Origin: Streptomyces thermolilacinus SPC6
Lineage (GTDB): Bacteria > Actinomycetota > Actinomycetes > Streptomycetales > Streptomycetaceae
Assembly: GCF_000478605.2 (NCBI RefSeq)
Contig: NZ_ASHX02000001.1
Coordinates: 3,759,895-3,823,894 of the forward strand
Reading direction: 5' to 3'
Length of the DNA stretch: 64,000 nucleotides
The notes beneath the pieces are model-generated. The model did not search any database, had not been told where the DNA came from, and saw nothing but the letters and a program-made list of their open reading frames with translations. Positions 34,991-42,019 of this stretch are shown in pieces. The translations under genes and the position numbers were made by a program. How positions within the stretch are numbered: the stretch's first letter is position 1; each line of letters begins with the position of its first letter.

Positions 34991-35194
34991 TCTTGCCGTA
35001 CAGCAGTGAAGTACGGCAACCACGCCGGAGCCTGCCGCCCCAGGTGCTTCCCGATGGGGACGGCTCGCTGGTTCTGAGGCGTCGGGCAGTCGTGGGGAGG
35101 GGGCGGGACCGCTTCCGGCCGCCGCCCGGGGCTGGGGCGCTGTCAGTGGCTGCTGCCAGGATGCCCGGAACCGGCCACGATGCGGGAGAACAGC

Positions 35195-35620
35195 ATGGGC
35201 ACTTGGGATGTCGGGCCTTTCGACAACGACACCGCGGCGGACTTCAGCGGCACTCTCGACGACGCCGCCGCGGACGCACGTGCGGGCATCGTCCGCGACA
35301 CCCTCACGCGGGTGATCGACACCATCGGCTGCCTGGAAGCACCCGAATCCGAAGAAGCCGTCGCCGCGGCCGCCCTCGTCGCCGCGCAGTGCCCCGGAGG
35401 GGAACCGGCCGATCCGGTCTACGGCCCCGCAGAGCCGCTGCCCGACCTCACGGGCCTGCGCGACCTCGCTCTCCAGGCGCTCGACCGTGTCCTGACCGAG
35501 CCGTCCGAGCTGATGAACCTCTGGGATGAGTCGGACGGCGGTCCCTGGCGCGCGCACGTCCGCAGCCTGCGGAACGTACTCGCGCCACAGCCTCCCGGAG
35601 AACAACTCCGCCTGGCCTGA
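35195..35620 (+). CDS. DUF4259 domain protein
   Basis: A 141-aa soluble acidic protein beginning MGTWDVGPFDNDTAADFSGT, the hallmark of DUF4259. It ends with ELMNLWDE and a helical tail. The function is unknown; family members often sit among immunity-like small genes. I chose the ATG at 35195 because the family starts there; an in-frame start at 35180 is possible. It follows the tRNA terminator and begins a patch of small accessory genes, a common integration neighbourhood, though I see no integrase. Confidence 0.85.
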   Translation: MGTWDVGPFDNDTAADFSGTLDDAAADARAGIVRDTLTRVIDTIGCLEAPESEEAVAAAALVAAQCPGGEPADPVYGPAEPLPDLTGLRDLALQALDRVLTEPSELMNLWDESDGGPWRAHVRSLRNVLAPQPPGEQLRLA

Positions 35621-35660
35621 ACCGCCCGCGCCCCCTCTGAGCCGTCCCCATGGGCCGGGA

Positions 35661-36338
35661 CTACTGGTCGTAGACGACGCTGAACCCCTCGGTGGCCTCC
35701 CCGTACCTGACCAGCTGTGCGCGGAGCGCAGCCGCGGCGAGAGGTGCTCGGCGTTCCAGTTCCGCCCAGTGGGCGAAACGCAGCACTCTGGGGATCTCGA
35801 CGAGTCCCGTGATCGCATCCCAGAACGCGGCCCAGTTCATGCCGTAGAAGGCGGGGAAGCCGAGCTCCCGCTTCAGAAGGCCGTGAAGGTCGCGGTCACT
35901 GCTGACCGCTCCCACGTCGATCACCACGCTGTGAGGCACCTCCGGCTCCGGCTCCTCAGCGGGTGCCCAGAAGGAGGGGAGCCACCAGCACAGGGCCGAC
36001 GGGGTCGTGGGCCAGGGGCGGCGCGTATCGCTCCTCCAGTCCTCGAAGAAGTCCACGGCCGGGTTGACCGGACGCCAACGGGGATCGCGTGGCTCCTCGT
36101 CCGTCGGCCGCCGGACGAACCGTCTGCCGTACTGGTCACAGGCGCCATAGGACTGGAAGTTTCCCTGGGCCTCGACAAGCGAGACGCGGTTGGCGCCACC
36201 CGGCATGAACGGCCACCGGAACTGCTGCGCGTCGTCTTCCCACCAGCAGATCGGGCAGATGGCGAACGATCCGGGCCATCCGTCCTCGATGTCGAAGACC
36301 AGATGGCCGCAGCAGGGGCACGGTCGGCGGGTGTCCAC
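35661..36338 (-). CDS. CPCC zinc-binding / barstar fusion protein
   Basis: A two-domain protein of about 225 aa. The N-terminus is a Cys-rich CPCC domain (CPCCGHLVF at residues 7-15; ICPICWWEDDAQQ at 27-39; GGANRVSLVEAQGNF), probably zinc-binding. The C-terminus (about 130-225) is a barstar-like fold (VIDVGAVSSDRDLHGLLKRE, FPAFYGMNWAAFWDAITGLV), the inhibitor family of barnase-type RNases. The GTG at 36338 is preferred; the frame is open to 36542 but that extension is Arg-rich. No RNase toxin gene is adjacent, so it is an orphan immunity-like protein. Confidence 0.75.
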   Translation of the reverse strand: MDTRRPCPCCGHLVFDIEDGWPGSFAICPICWWEDDAQQFRWPFMPGGANRVSLVEAQGNFQSYGACDQYGRRFVRRPTDEEPRDPRWRPVNPAVDFFEDWRSDTRRPWPTTPSALCWWLPSFWAPAEEPEPEVPHSVVIDVGAVSSDRDLHGLLKRELGFPAFYGMNWAAFWDAITGLVEIPRVLRFAHWAELERRAPLAAAALRAQLVRYGEATEGFSVVYDQ

Positions 36339-36540
36339 CGGTGCAGTCTGCTCTGGATGGCGGCCGACTGCGACCTGATATCCGGGAAGGGTCTCCCACG
36401 GGCGCACGGCGGTTCGTCCTCGCAGCCGCTGCCGGCGTCGGTCTGGGCGCGTGACTCTTCCGTGCCGGGCCTGGCCGTGTCGCTCGTCCGGTGGCAGGAG
36501 ACGATGCAGCTCACACCGGCGCACGAAAGCGAGCGACTTC

Positions 36541-37011
36541 ATGACCGAGCCAGGTCCGATGGACCTCGTCCACCTTGCCGATCCGGAGGGGACGCGCTTC
36601 GTCGTCCGCGTCGTGGGACGGTTTCAGCCGGGCGTGCTGACCGGCCACGACACCCTGCGCGTGGACGTCCTCGCCTCCACCAGCTTCGTCGACGCCCGGC
36701 TCGACACCTTCCTCTCCCCGCGGGACCTGGATTCCTGGGAGCGGCAGCTTTCCCGCATGGGGCCGGGCCGGACGGCGGGCGTCGACCGGGACCGCGGTCT
36801 GAGCTTCGGCATCCGCATGCATGAAGACGGTTGCCTGTCGGTCCAGCTCACCGACCCGGACCGCCTTACGACACTCCTGGGCACAGAGCCGCAGGGAGAC
36901 TGGATCGCGGAGCACCGCGGGCGCCTGGAACAGGTCCGGGCGGCCTGGCCCCGTGAAGTCGTCGAGACGGCCCCCGGGGCCTATGCGTGGAGCCCCGACC
37001 GCAAGCGGTGA
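36541..37011 (+). CDS. DUF5959 family protein
   Basis: A 156-aa soluble protein: DLVHLADPEGTRFVVRVVGR at the start, DVLASTSFVDARLDTFLSP, LSFGIRMHEDGCLSVQLTDP. I recognise it as the actinobacterial DUF5959 family, function unknown; these look like small beta-rich immunity-type proteins. The start is the ATG at 36541. It is divergent from the CPCC-barstar gene. Confidence 0.75.
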   Translation: MTEPGPMDLVHLADPEGTRFVVRVVGRFQPGVLTGHDTLRVDVLASTSFVDARLDTFLSPRDLDSWERQLSRMGPGRTAGVDRDRGLSFGIRMHEDGCLSVQLTDPDRLTTLLGTEPQGDWIAEHRGRLEQVRAAWPREVVETAPGAYAWSPDRKR

Positions 37012-37062
37012 CATCACGTTCTCAGGGTTCGTACCCCACGCCGGGAAAGGCGGGACATCGAG

Positions 37063-37344
37063 ATGGCAGGTCCTTTCAAGGTCTACCTGCTCTGGCATGT
37101 ACACCATCAGGCCGTGGAGGGGGCGAAGGTTCGCCACTTCGAGGAACCCGATGACTTCTGGGCGGACGAAGAGGCCGGAGACGACGTGAAGCTGCTCGGC
37201 ACCTATTCGAGCGGGGAGGCAGCTCGCGCGCGTATCGGGCGGGCCCGGGAGCTGCCTGGGTTCCGGGACGAGCCGATGTGCTTCTACGTCGAGGAATGCG
37301 TCGTGGACGAGGACCAGTGGGCTGAAGGGTATGTAACGGACTGA
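37063..37344 (+). CDS. Small conserved protein (DUF7336-like)
   Basis: A 93-aa acidic protein: KVYLLWHVHHQAVEGAKVRH at the start, then a KLLGTYSSGEAARARIGRAR segment and FYVEECVVDEDQWAEGYVT at the end. This layout (VYxLxH, KxLGxYSS, FxIxxYxVDxxxW) is typical of a widespread small family of unknown function. It has a good ATG at 37063, 51 bp after the DUF5959 gene and on the same strand. Confidence 0.75.
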   Translation: MAGPFKVYLLWHVHHQAVEGAKVRHFEEPDDFWADEEAGDDVKLLGTYSSGEAARARIGRARELPGFRDEPMCFYVEECVVDEDQWAEGYVTD

Positions 37345-37796
37345 CCGGGTTGATCACGGTGGGCCGTTCCTGTGCCTTCGCGGTGGAGCGGAGTGGGGGC
37401 GCGGGTGGCGGTCAGAGGCGGGACAGTGCTCCGCGCCAGGTCCAGCCCGCGTCGAGCGCGCGCACCTCGTGGGCCTCGGCGCCGGTGAACCTGTCCCCGT
37501 GACGTCCCGTCGCCATGCCTCCGTCAGGAGAAGAAGCCACTCGACAGCCCGACGGGGGTGGGTGGCAGGTGGGTCGGGTGGTGGTTCCGCCTTCGTCGGG
37601 GCGGTTGGTGCGGCGGGTCCTGATCAGGACGAGTGTGTTGGGGTCGTCCGGATCAGGACGGCCCACCACAGCGGCACGCTGTCCACGACGTAGCGGAACA
37701 GGGCGAGAAGCAGGAGCAGAAGGGCGAGGTTGCCCGTCGTCAGTCATCCGGGGCGCGCTTGCACGTCGTCTCGCTGGGGCCGTGCGCCGGAAAGGG
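37345..37796. other. Gene-poor region with a possible membrane-protein remnant
   Basis: About 450 bp without a convincing gene. On the minus strand between roughly 37630 and 37740, one frame reads TGNLALLLLLLALFRYVVDS followed by PLWWAVLIRT, a clear hydrophobic helix, but a stop lies directly before it and no start fits. Another minus frame ends in HEVRALDAGWTWRGAL near 37412. Both look like pieces of decayed genes. Confidence 0.4.
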
Positions 37797-37832
37797 CGGG
37801 AGCCCCGTCGACCGGGGTCGGCGGGGCTCCCG
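37797..37832 (-). terminator. Terminator of the FG-GAP gene
   Basis: CGGGAGCCCC (37797-37806) pairs with GGGGCTCCCG (37823-37832). The interior CGACC/GGTCG can extend the helix. It lies 16 bp beyond the stop of the minus-strand gene. Confidence 0.8.
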
Positions 37833-37847
37833 CTGGGTGGTGGTGCG

Positions 37848-39623
37848 TCAGTGGAGCTGGGTGTACGTGTTCCAGCCCGTGCCCATGTTGGCGCGGGTGG
37901 TGAAGGGGTTCGCCGTGCCCGTGTGGGTCGTGATGTAGCGGTACAGCGTGCCGCCCGACGTGACCGCCAGGAGGTCGGCGCGGCCGTCGCCGGTGATGTC
38001 ACCGGGGGCGACCAGCTTGCTGTACGTCTGCCAGCCCGTGCCGACCTTCACGCGCGCCTTGAACGGGGCGTTCGCGTTGCCCGTGCCCGCGTACAGGTAC
38101 AGCGTGCCGCCCGAGGTGCGGGCCAGCAGGTCCGCGCGGCCGTCGCCGGTGATGTCGCCCGCGCCCACCAGGGAGTTGTACACGCCCCAGCCGGAGCCCA
38201 CACTCGTCCGGCCGGCGAAGGCGTAGCCCTGGCCGTCACCGCGGTACAGGTACAGGACGCCGCCCGAGGTGCGGGCCAGCAGGTCGCCCTTGCCGTCACC
38301 GGTCAGGTCGCCCACGCCGGTCAGGGTGTTGAACGCGCCCCAGCCGCGGCCGATCAGGACGGGCTCGTCCGGCGCGTAGCTGATCAGGTGACCCTCGTAG
38401 ACCTCCAGGAGGTCGGCGTGGCCGTTGTCGTCCAGGGAGCTGGGGAAGTGCACGCGGGACCCCGCCCAGCCGCCGACGTCGCTCCACTGGGCCCGCGCGG
38501 TGAGTGTGCCGTTGTTGCGGGAGAAGTAGCGGAACAGCGTGCCGTTCCGGTCCAGGCCCAGGATCTCGGACTTCCCGGTGCCGGGGTTGCCGCCGGCGCC
38601 GGCGATGAGGTCCGCGTTGTTCCAGCTGGAGTCGCTCCACAGGACGCGGGCCGTGGGGCGGCCCGTGGTGGCGTCGGTGCCGTAGATGTACATCGCGCCG
38701 AGCGTGGTGCGGGCGAGCAGCTCCGGGCGGTTGTCGTCGGTGATGTCGTCGGAGCTGGACAGCTGGTTGTAGATGTGCCAGCCGGTGCCGACCTTCACCC
38801 GCGCCTTGAACGGGGCGGCGGCGTTGCCGGTGCCCGCGTAGAAGAACAGGTCACCGTTCGGGGTGCGGGCGTACAGGTCGCCGAGGCCGTCGCCGTTGGC
38901 GTCGCTCACGCCGACCAGCTGGTCATAGATGTGCCAGCCCGTGCCCACCTTCACGCGGGTCTGGAGCGGGGCGTACGCGCTGCCGGTGCCCCGGTACAGG
39001 TAGAGGTCGCCGGCGTGCGTGCGGGCCAGTACGTCGAACTTGGCGTCGCCGTCGACATCGCCGACCGACAGGACCTTGTTGTAGATGTTCCAGCCGCTGC
39101 CGCTCCAGTACGTGTAGGAGGAGCCGGAGCCGTACGTGCCGGTCAGCGTCAGGCTGCCGTACGGGTGGAGCGTCAGGACGTCGGCCGTGCCGTCGCCGTT
39201 CTGGTCCCCGACCGGGATGACGTCCTTGAACTTCACTCCGCCGCTCGTGGACAGACCGAGCTGGATGTCGTTCGCCGGGTCCTCGGAGCGCTTCACGTAG
39301 TAGTTGCCGTCGAGCCCGCGGTACAGCAGGTCGCTCCAGCCGTCGCCGGTGAAGTCGTGGCGGGTGGGTCCGGGCGTCGTGTTCTGCGTGGTGTCCGTCG
39401 AGAGGCGGTTGCGCTTCTTGGGAAGCTGGCCCTGCGGCAGTTCGACGGTGGGCGCGGGCTGTTCGATCAGCGTGCGGTCCGGCGTCGGGGCGCTCGTGCC
39501 GTCGGCCGCGGTCGCCGTGCCGGCCGTGCCCGTGAGCAGCAGGCCGGAGGCGAGGGCGAGAGCGGTGCACGACGCGAGTCTGCGGGCACGCGCGTGAGCG
39601 CGGCCCGTGCGGTGGAATGCCAT
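37848..39623 (-). CDS. Secreted FG-GAP/VCBS repeat protein
   Basis: A 591-aa exported protein. Signal peptide at residues 1-40 (Arg-rich start, then CTALALASGLLLTGTAGTAT). The rest is a series of about eight to ten roughly 50-residue repeats of the FG-GAP/VCBS type, each with a calcium-loop-like D-x-(N/T)-x-D-G segment (DANGDGLGDLYARTPNGDL, DITGDGRADLLARTSGGTL). They should fold as a beta-propeller. No catalytic domain is present; it may be a surface or matrix protein. The ATG at 39623 has GGGGGG seven bases upstream. Confidence 0.88.
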   Translation of the reverse strand: MAFHRTGRAHARARRLASCTALALASGLLLTGTAGTATAADGTSAPTPDRTLIEQPAPTVELPQGQLPKKRNRLSTDTTQNTTPGPTRHDFTGDGWSDLLYRGLDGNYYVKRSEDPANDIQLGLSTSGGVKFKDVIPVGDQNGDGTADVLTLHPYGSLTLTGTYGSGSSYTYWSGSGWNIYNKVLSVGDVDGDAKFDVLARTHAGDLYLYRGTGSAYAPLQTRVKVGTGWHIYDQLVGVSDANGDGLGDLYARTPNGDLFFYAGTGNAAAPFKARVKVGTGWHIYNQLSSSDDITDDNRPELLARTTLGAMYIYGTDATTGRPTARVLWSDSSWNNADLIAGAGGNPGTGKSEILGLDRNGTLFRYFSRNNGTLTARAQWSDVGGWAGSRVHFPSSLDDNGHADLLEVYEGHLISYAPDEPVLIGRGWGAFNTLTGVGDLTGDGKGDLLARTSGGVLYLYRGDGQGYAFAGRTSVGSGWGVYNSLVGAGDITGDGRADLLARTSGGTLYLYAGTGNANAPFKARVKVGTGWQTYSKLVAPGDITGDGRADLLAVTSGGTLYRYITTHTGTANPFTTRANMGTGWNTYTQLH

Positions 39624-39797
39624 GCGGAAACCCCCCCTGGGGTGAGTGATGAGAGGCCGCGAACACAGCGACGGCGCCCGCTCGGCGGGCACGCGCGCGG
39701 TTCGGCGGCGGATGGAGCATACAACCGGATTCAACGACCCCGTAGAGATTTGTTGATACGTCGTCGGCTGCGCGGGGCGAGCCGGTAGGGTTTGGTC

Positions 39798-39811
39798 TTG
39801 AACGTGTTCAA
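39798..39811. promoter_or_regulatory. Inverted repeat upstream of a small membrane gene
   Basis: TTGAAC, two bases, GTTCAA: 6-2-6 inverted repeat 27 bp before the start at 39839. A possible operator; binding protein unknown. Confidence 0.4.
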
Positions 39812-39838
39812 TGTCCCAGGGGTGGAGGCGGGGCGCTC

Positions 39839-40228
39839 ATGGCGCGGGCGGGATTCCGGCCGGGTGCGCGGGAGGTGGCGGGCGGGTACGTGGCTGTCGT
39901 CGCCGCCCTCTCGGTCGCCTATGGCGCTGCCGGGGCGCCGGAGGGGTGGGGCGCGCCGCTGGTGCTCGTGAGCTTCCCCGGCGCCGTCGTCGTCGCCGTA
40001 CTCGCGCTCTTGTCGGCCGCGCTCGCCGGGGGAGGCGTGGACCTCTCGGGCGACGACCGGGTGGGCCTGCTGGACTTCGTGCCGCAGTACGTGGGCGGCG
40101 CGGTGGTGAACGTGCTGCTCGTGTGGGCGGTCGTCGCCTTCGCACGGCACTTCGCGCGCGAGGCGCGGCGCAGCCGGGAGCGGGCCGGCGGCGCTAGCCG
40201 TCCACCGGGAGGCCCTTCGGTTCCTTGA
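39839..40228 (+). CDS. Small integral membrane protein
   Basis: A 129-aa protein with three predicted membrane helices: about 16-32 (AGGYVAVVAALSVAYGAAG), 40-62 (APLVLVSFPGAVVVAVLALL) and 83-103 (YVGGAVVNVLLVWAVVAFAR). It ends in a charged Arg/Glu tail. The family is uncertain (it recalls SCO4225-like proteins). Its last 35 bp overlap the convergent Lrp gene; if that overlap is unreal the protein is slightly shorter, but no earlier stop exists in frame. Confidence 0.6.
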   Translation: MARAGFRPGAREVAGGYVAVVAALSVAYGAAGAPEGWGAPLVLVSFPGAVVVAVLALLSAALAGGGVDLSGDDRVGLLDFVPQYVGGAVVNVLLVWAVVAFARHFAREARRSRERAGGASRPPGGPSVP

Positions 40229-40649
40229 CGCGCTTCATGATGATCTGGGAGTTGACCTCCTTGACCCCCGTCAGAGCCGTCAGCTTCTCGATCCAGAGCC
40301 GCTCGTACGCGCGCAGGTCCGCCACCGCGATCCGCAGCAGGCACCCGGGGCTGCCGAACAGCCGGTACGCCTCGATGACGTCCGGGATGTCCTGGAGCGC
40401 CGCCTCGAACGCCTCCACCACCTCGCGGTCCCGCTCCACCTCGATGGAGACCAGCACCTCGAAGCCCCGGTTCACCGCCTCCGGGTCGATCACCGCGCGG
40501 TAGCCCAGGATCACCCCGTCCTGCTCCAGCTGGCGCACCCGGCGCATGCAGGGAGACGGGGTCAGGCCGACGCGCGCCGCCAGCTCCTGGTTGCTCAGTC
40601 GGCCGTCCGCCTGGAGCTCGCGCAAGATAGCGCGGTCGATCGCGTCCAT
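40194..40649 (-). CDS. Lrp/AsnC family transcriptional regulator
   Basis: A 151-aa feast/famine regulator. The N-terminal helix-turn-helix is AILRELQADGRLSNQELAAR then VGLTPSPCMRRVRQLEQDGV; the C-terminal RAM ligand domain includes VNRGFEVLVSIEVER and FGSPGCLLRIAVADLRAYER. I chose the ATG at 40649 over 40691. It is divergent from an asparaginase gene with four symmetric half-sites between them, so it probably controls that gene in response to an amino acid. Confidence 0.92.
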   Translation of the reverse strand: MDAIDRAILRELQADGRLSNQELAARVGLTPSPCMRRVRQLEQDGVILGYRAVIDPEAVNRGFEVLVSIEVERDREVVEAFEAALQDIPDVIEAYRLFGSPGCLLRIAVADLRAYERLWIEKLTALTGVKEVNSQIIMKRVKEPKGLPVDG

Positions 40650-40664
40650 GGCGCGATTATCCAC

Positions 40665-40728
40665 CAATGCGAGCGGGATGGTCCGGGTCAATGCGCGATC
40701 CCATTGCTCGCCTGCTCTTTTATCATTG
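40665..40728. promoter_or_regulatory. Symmetric Lrp operator cluster
   Basis: Four half-sites: CAATG at 40665-40669 and 40689-40693, CATTG at 40702-40706 and 40724-40728. The inner and outer pairs are nested around a common centre near 40697. Lrp proteins bind as multimers to such arrays. It lies between the divergent Lrp and asparaginase genes. Confidence 0.6.
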
Positions 40729-40774
40729 CTTGTTCGAACATGGTTACGGGCTGAGTCGAGGAGAGGCGGGCAGC

Positions 40775-41794
40775 GTGGGACGGATCGTCGTGATCAGCAC
40801 CGGCGGGACGATAGCGAGCCGCTGGCAGGGCTCCGGGTTCGCCGCCGAGGCGCACGGGCGGGAGGTCATGGCGACCGCCGCCGTGCCGGAGGGCGTCACC
40901 GTCGAGGTCGTGGACCTGTTCAGCGTCAACAGCCCCCGCCTCACCACCGCCCACCAGCTCACCCTCCTGCGGACCGTGCACGAGGTGCTCGCCGACCCCG
41001 GCGTCGACGGCGTCGTCGTCACGCACGGCACCGACACGCTGGAGGAGTCCGCGTTCTTCGTGGACCTCCACCACGACGACCCGCGCCCCGTCGTCTTCAC
41101 CGGCGCCCAGCTCCCCCTCGACTCCGAGGACGGGGACGGGCCCCGCAACCTCCATGACGCGCTGCTCACCGCCGCCCGCTGCCGGGACCTCGGCGTACTG
41201 ATCGCCTTCGACGGCAAGCTCCACGCCGCGCGCGGCACCGTGAAGACGCACACCCTGGACGCCGACGCCTTCGCGGACCCGTCCGGCACCCGGCTCGGCA
41301 CCATCGGGTTCGGCAAGGTCTCCGTGCTGCGCCGCCCCGAGCGGCCCGCCGCGCTGCCGCTGCCCGCCGCCCCGGCCGGTGCGCCGCCGCGCGTGGACAT
41401 GGTGACGCACCACACCGACGGCGACCCGCTGCTGCTGAACGCCGCCGTGGGCGCGGGCGCCCGGGGGATCGTCCTGGTGGCGACCGGCGCGGGCAACGCA
41501 ACGCCCGAGGTCGTCGCCGCCGTCGCCGAGGCCACCGCGCGGGGCGTGCTCGTCGCGCTCACCACCCGGGTCCCGGCCGGGCCCGTGGCGCAGATCTACA
41601 CCCACGGCGGCGCCGTGGACCTCGTCGCCGCGGGCGCCGTGCCGACCGGCACGCTGCGTGCCGGGCAGGCCCGCGTCGCCGTGCTCGCCGCGCTCCTCGC
41701 CGAGCCCGGCCCGGCCGACACCGCTGAGCGCGTACGGCTCCTGCGGCACGCCCTCGGCGACGCCGTACCCGCCGCTGACCTGGCGAAGGTGTAA
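40775..41794 (+). CDS. L-asparaginase (type II-like)
   Basis: A 339-aa amidohydrolase converting asparagine to aspartate and ammonia. Active-site motif 1 is VVISTGGTIASRW at the N-terminus (Thr nucleophile), and motif 2 is VVVTHGTDTLEESAFFVDL near residue 85. The C-terminal domain shows GIVLVATGAGNATPE. There is no signal peptide, so it is cytoplasmic. The start is the GTG at 40775 after GAGGAGAGGCGG. It is divergent from an Lrp-type regulator. Confidence 0.92.
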   Translation: MGRIVVISTGGTIASRWQGSGFAAEAHGREVMATAAVPEGVTVEVVDLFSVNSPRLTTAHQLTLLRTVHEVLADPGVDGVVVTHGTDTLEESAFFVDLHHDDPRPVVFTGAQLPLDSEDGDGPRNLHDALLTAARCRDLGVLIAFDGKLHAARGTVKTHTLDADAFADPSGTRLGTIGFGKVSVLRRPERPAALPLPAAPAGAPPRVDMVTHHTDGDPLLLNAAVGAGARGIVLVATGAGNATPEVVAAVAEATARGVLVALTTRVPAGPVAQIYTHGGAVDLVAAGAVPTGTLRAGQARVAVLAALLAEPGPADTAERVRLLRHALGDAVPAADLAKV

Positions 41795-41811
41795 CCGGCA
41801 GTACTGGTCCA

Positions 41812-41844
41812 GGCCAACCCGCGCCCGTCTCAGGCGGGTTGGCC
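41812..41844 (+). terminator. Terminator of the asparaginase gene
   Basis: GGCCAACCCGC (41812-41822) pairs perfectly with GCGGGTTGGCC (41834-41844) around 11 nt, 17 bp after the stop. Confidence 0.8.
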
Positions 41845-42019
41845 GTACGGGCGTGGAAGTCTTGTTCCACGTACGGGGGTTGTGCCAAGGTGAGGCCCCT
41901 CACAGCCCATCAGGCCGGTTCTTCCACCCGGCGGCCGGTCCCCTAAAACGGGTCCGCCGCGCGGGTGTCCACCAATTGGTGTCCTCTCCTCTCCCCCTGC
42001 TCTGGAGGAAAAGACGCCC

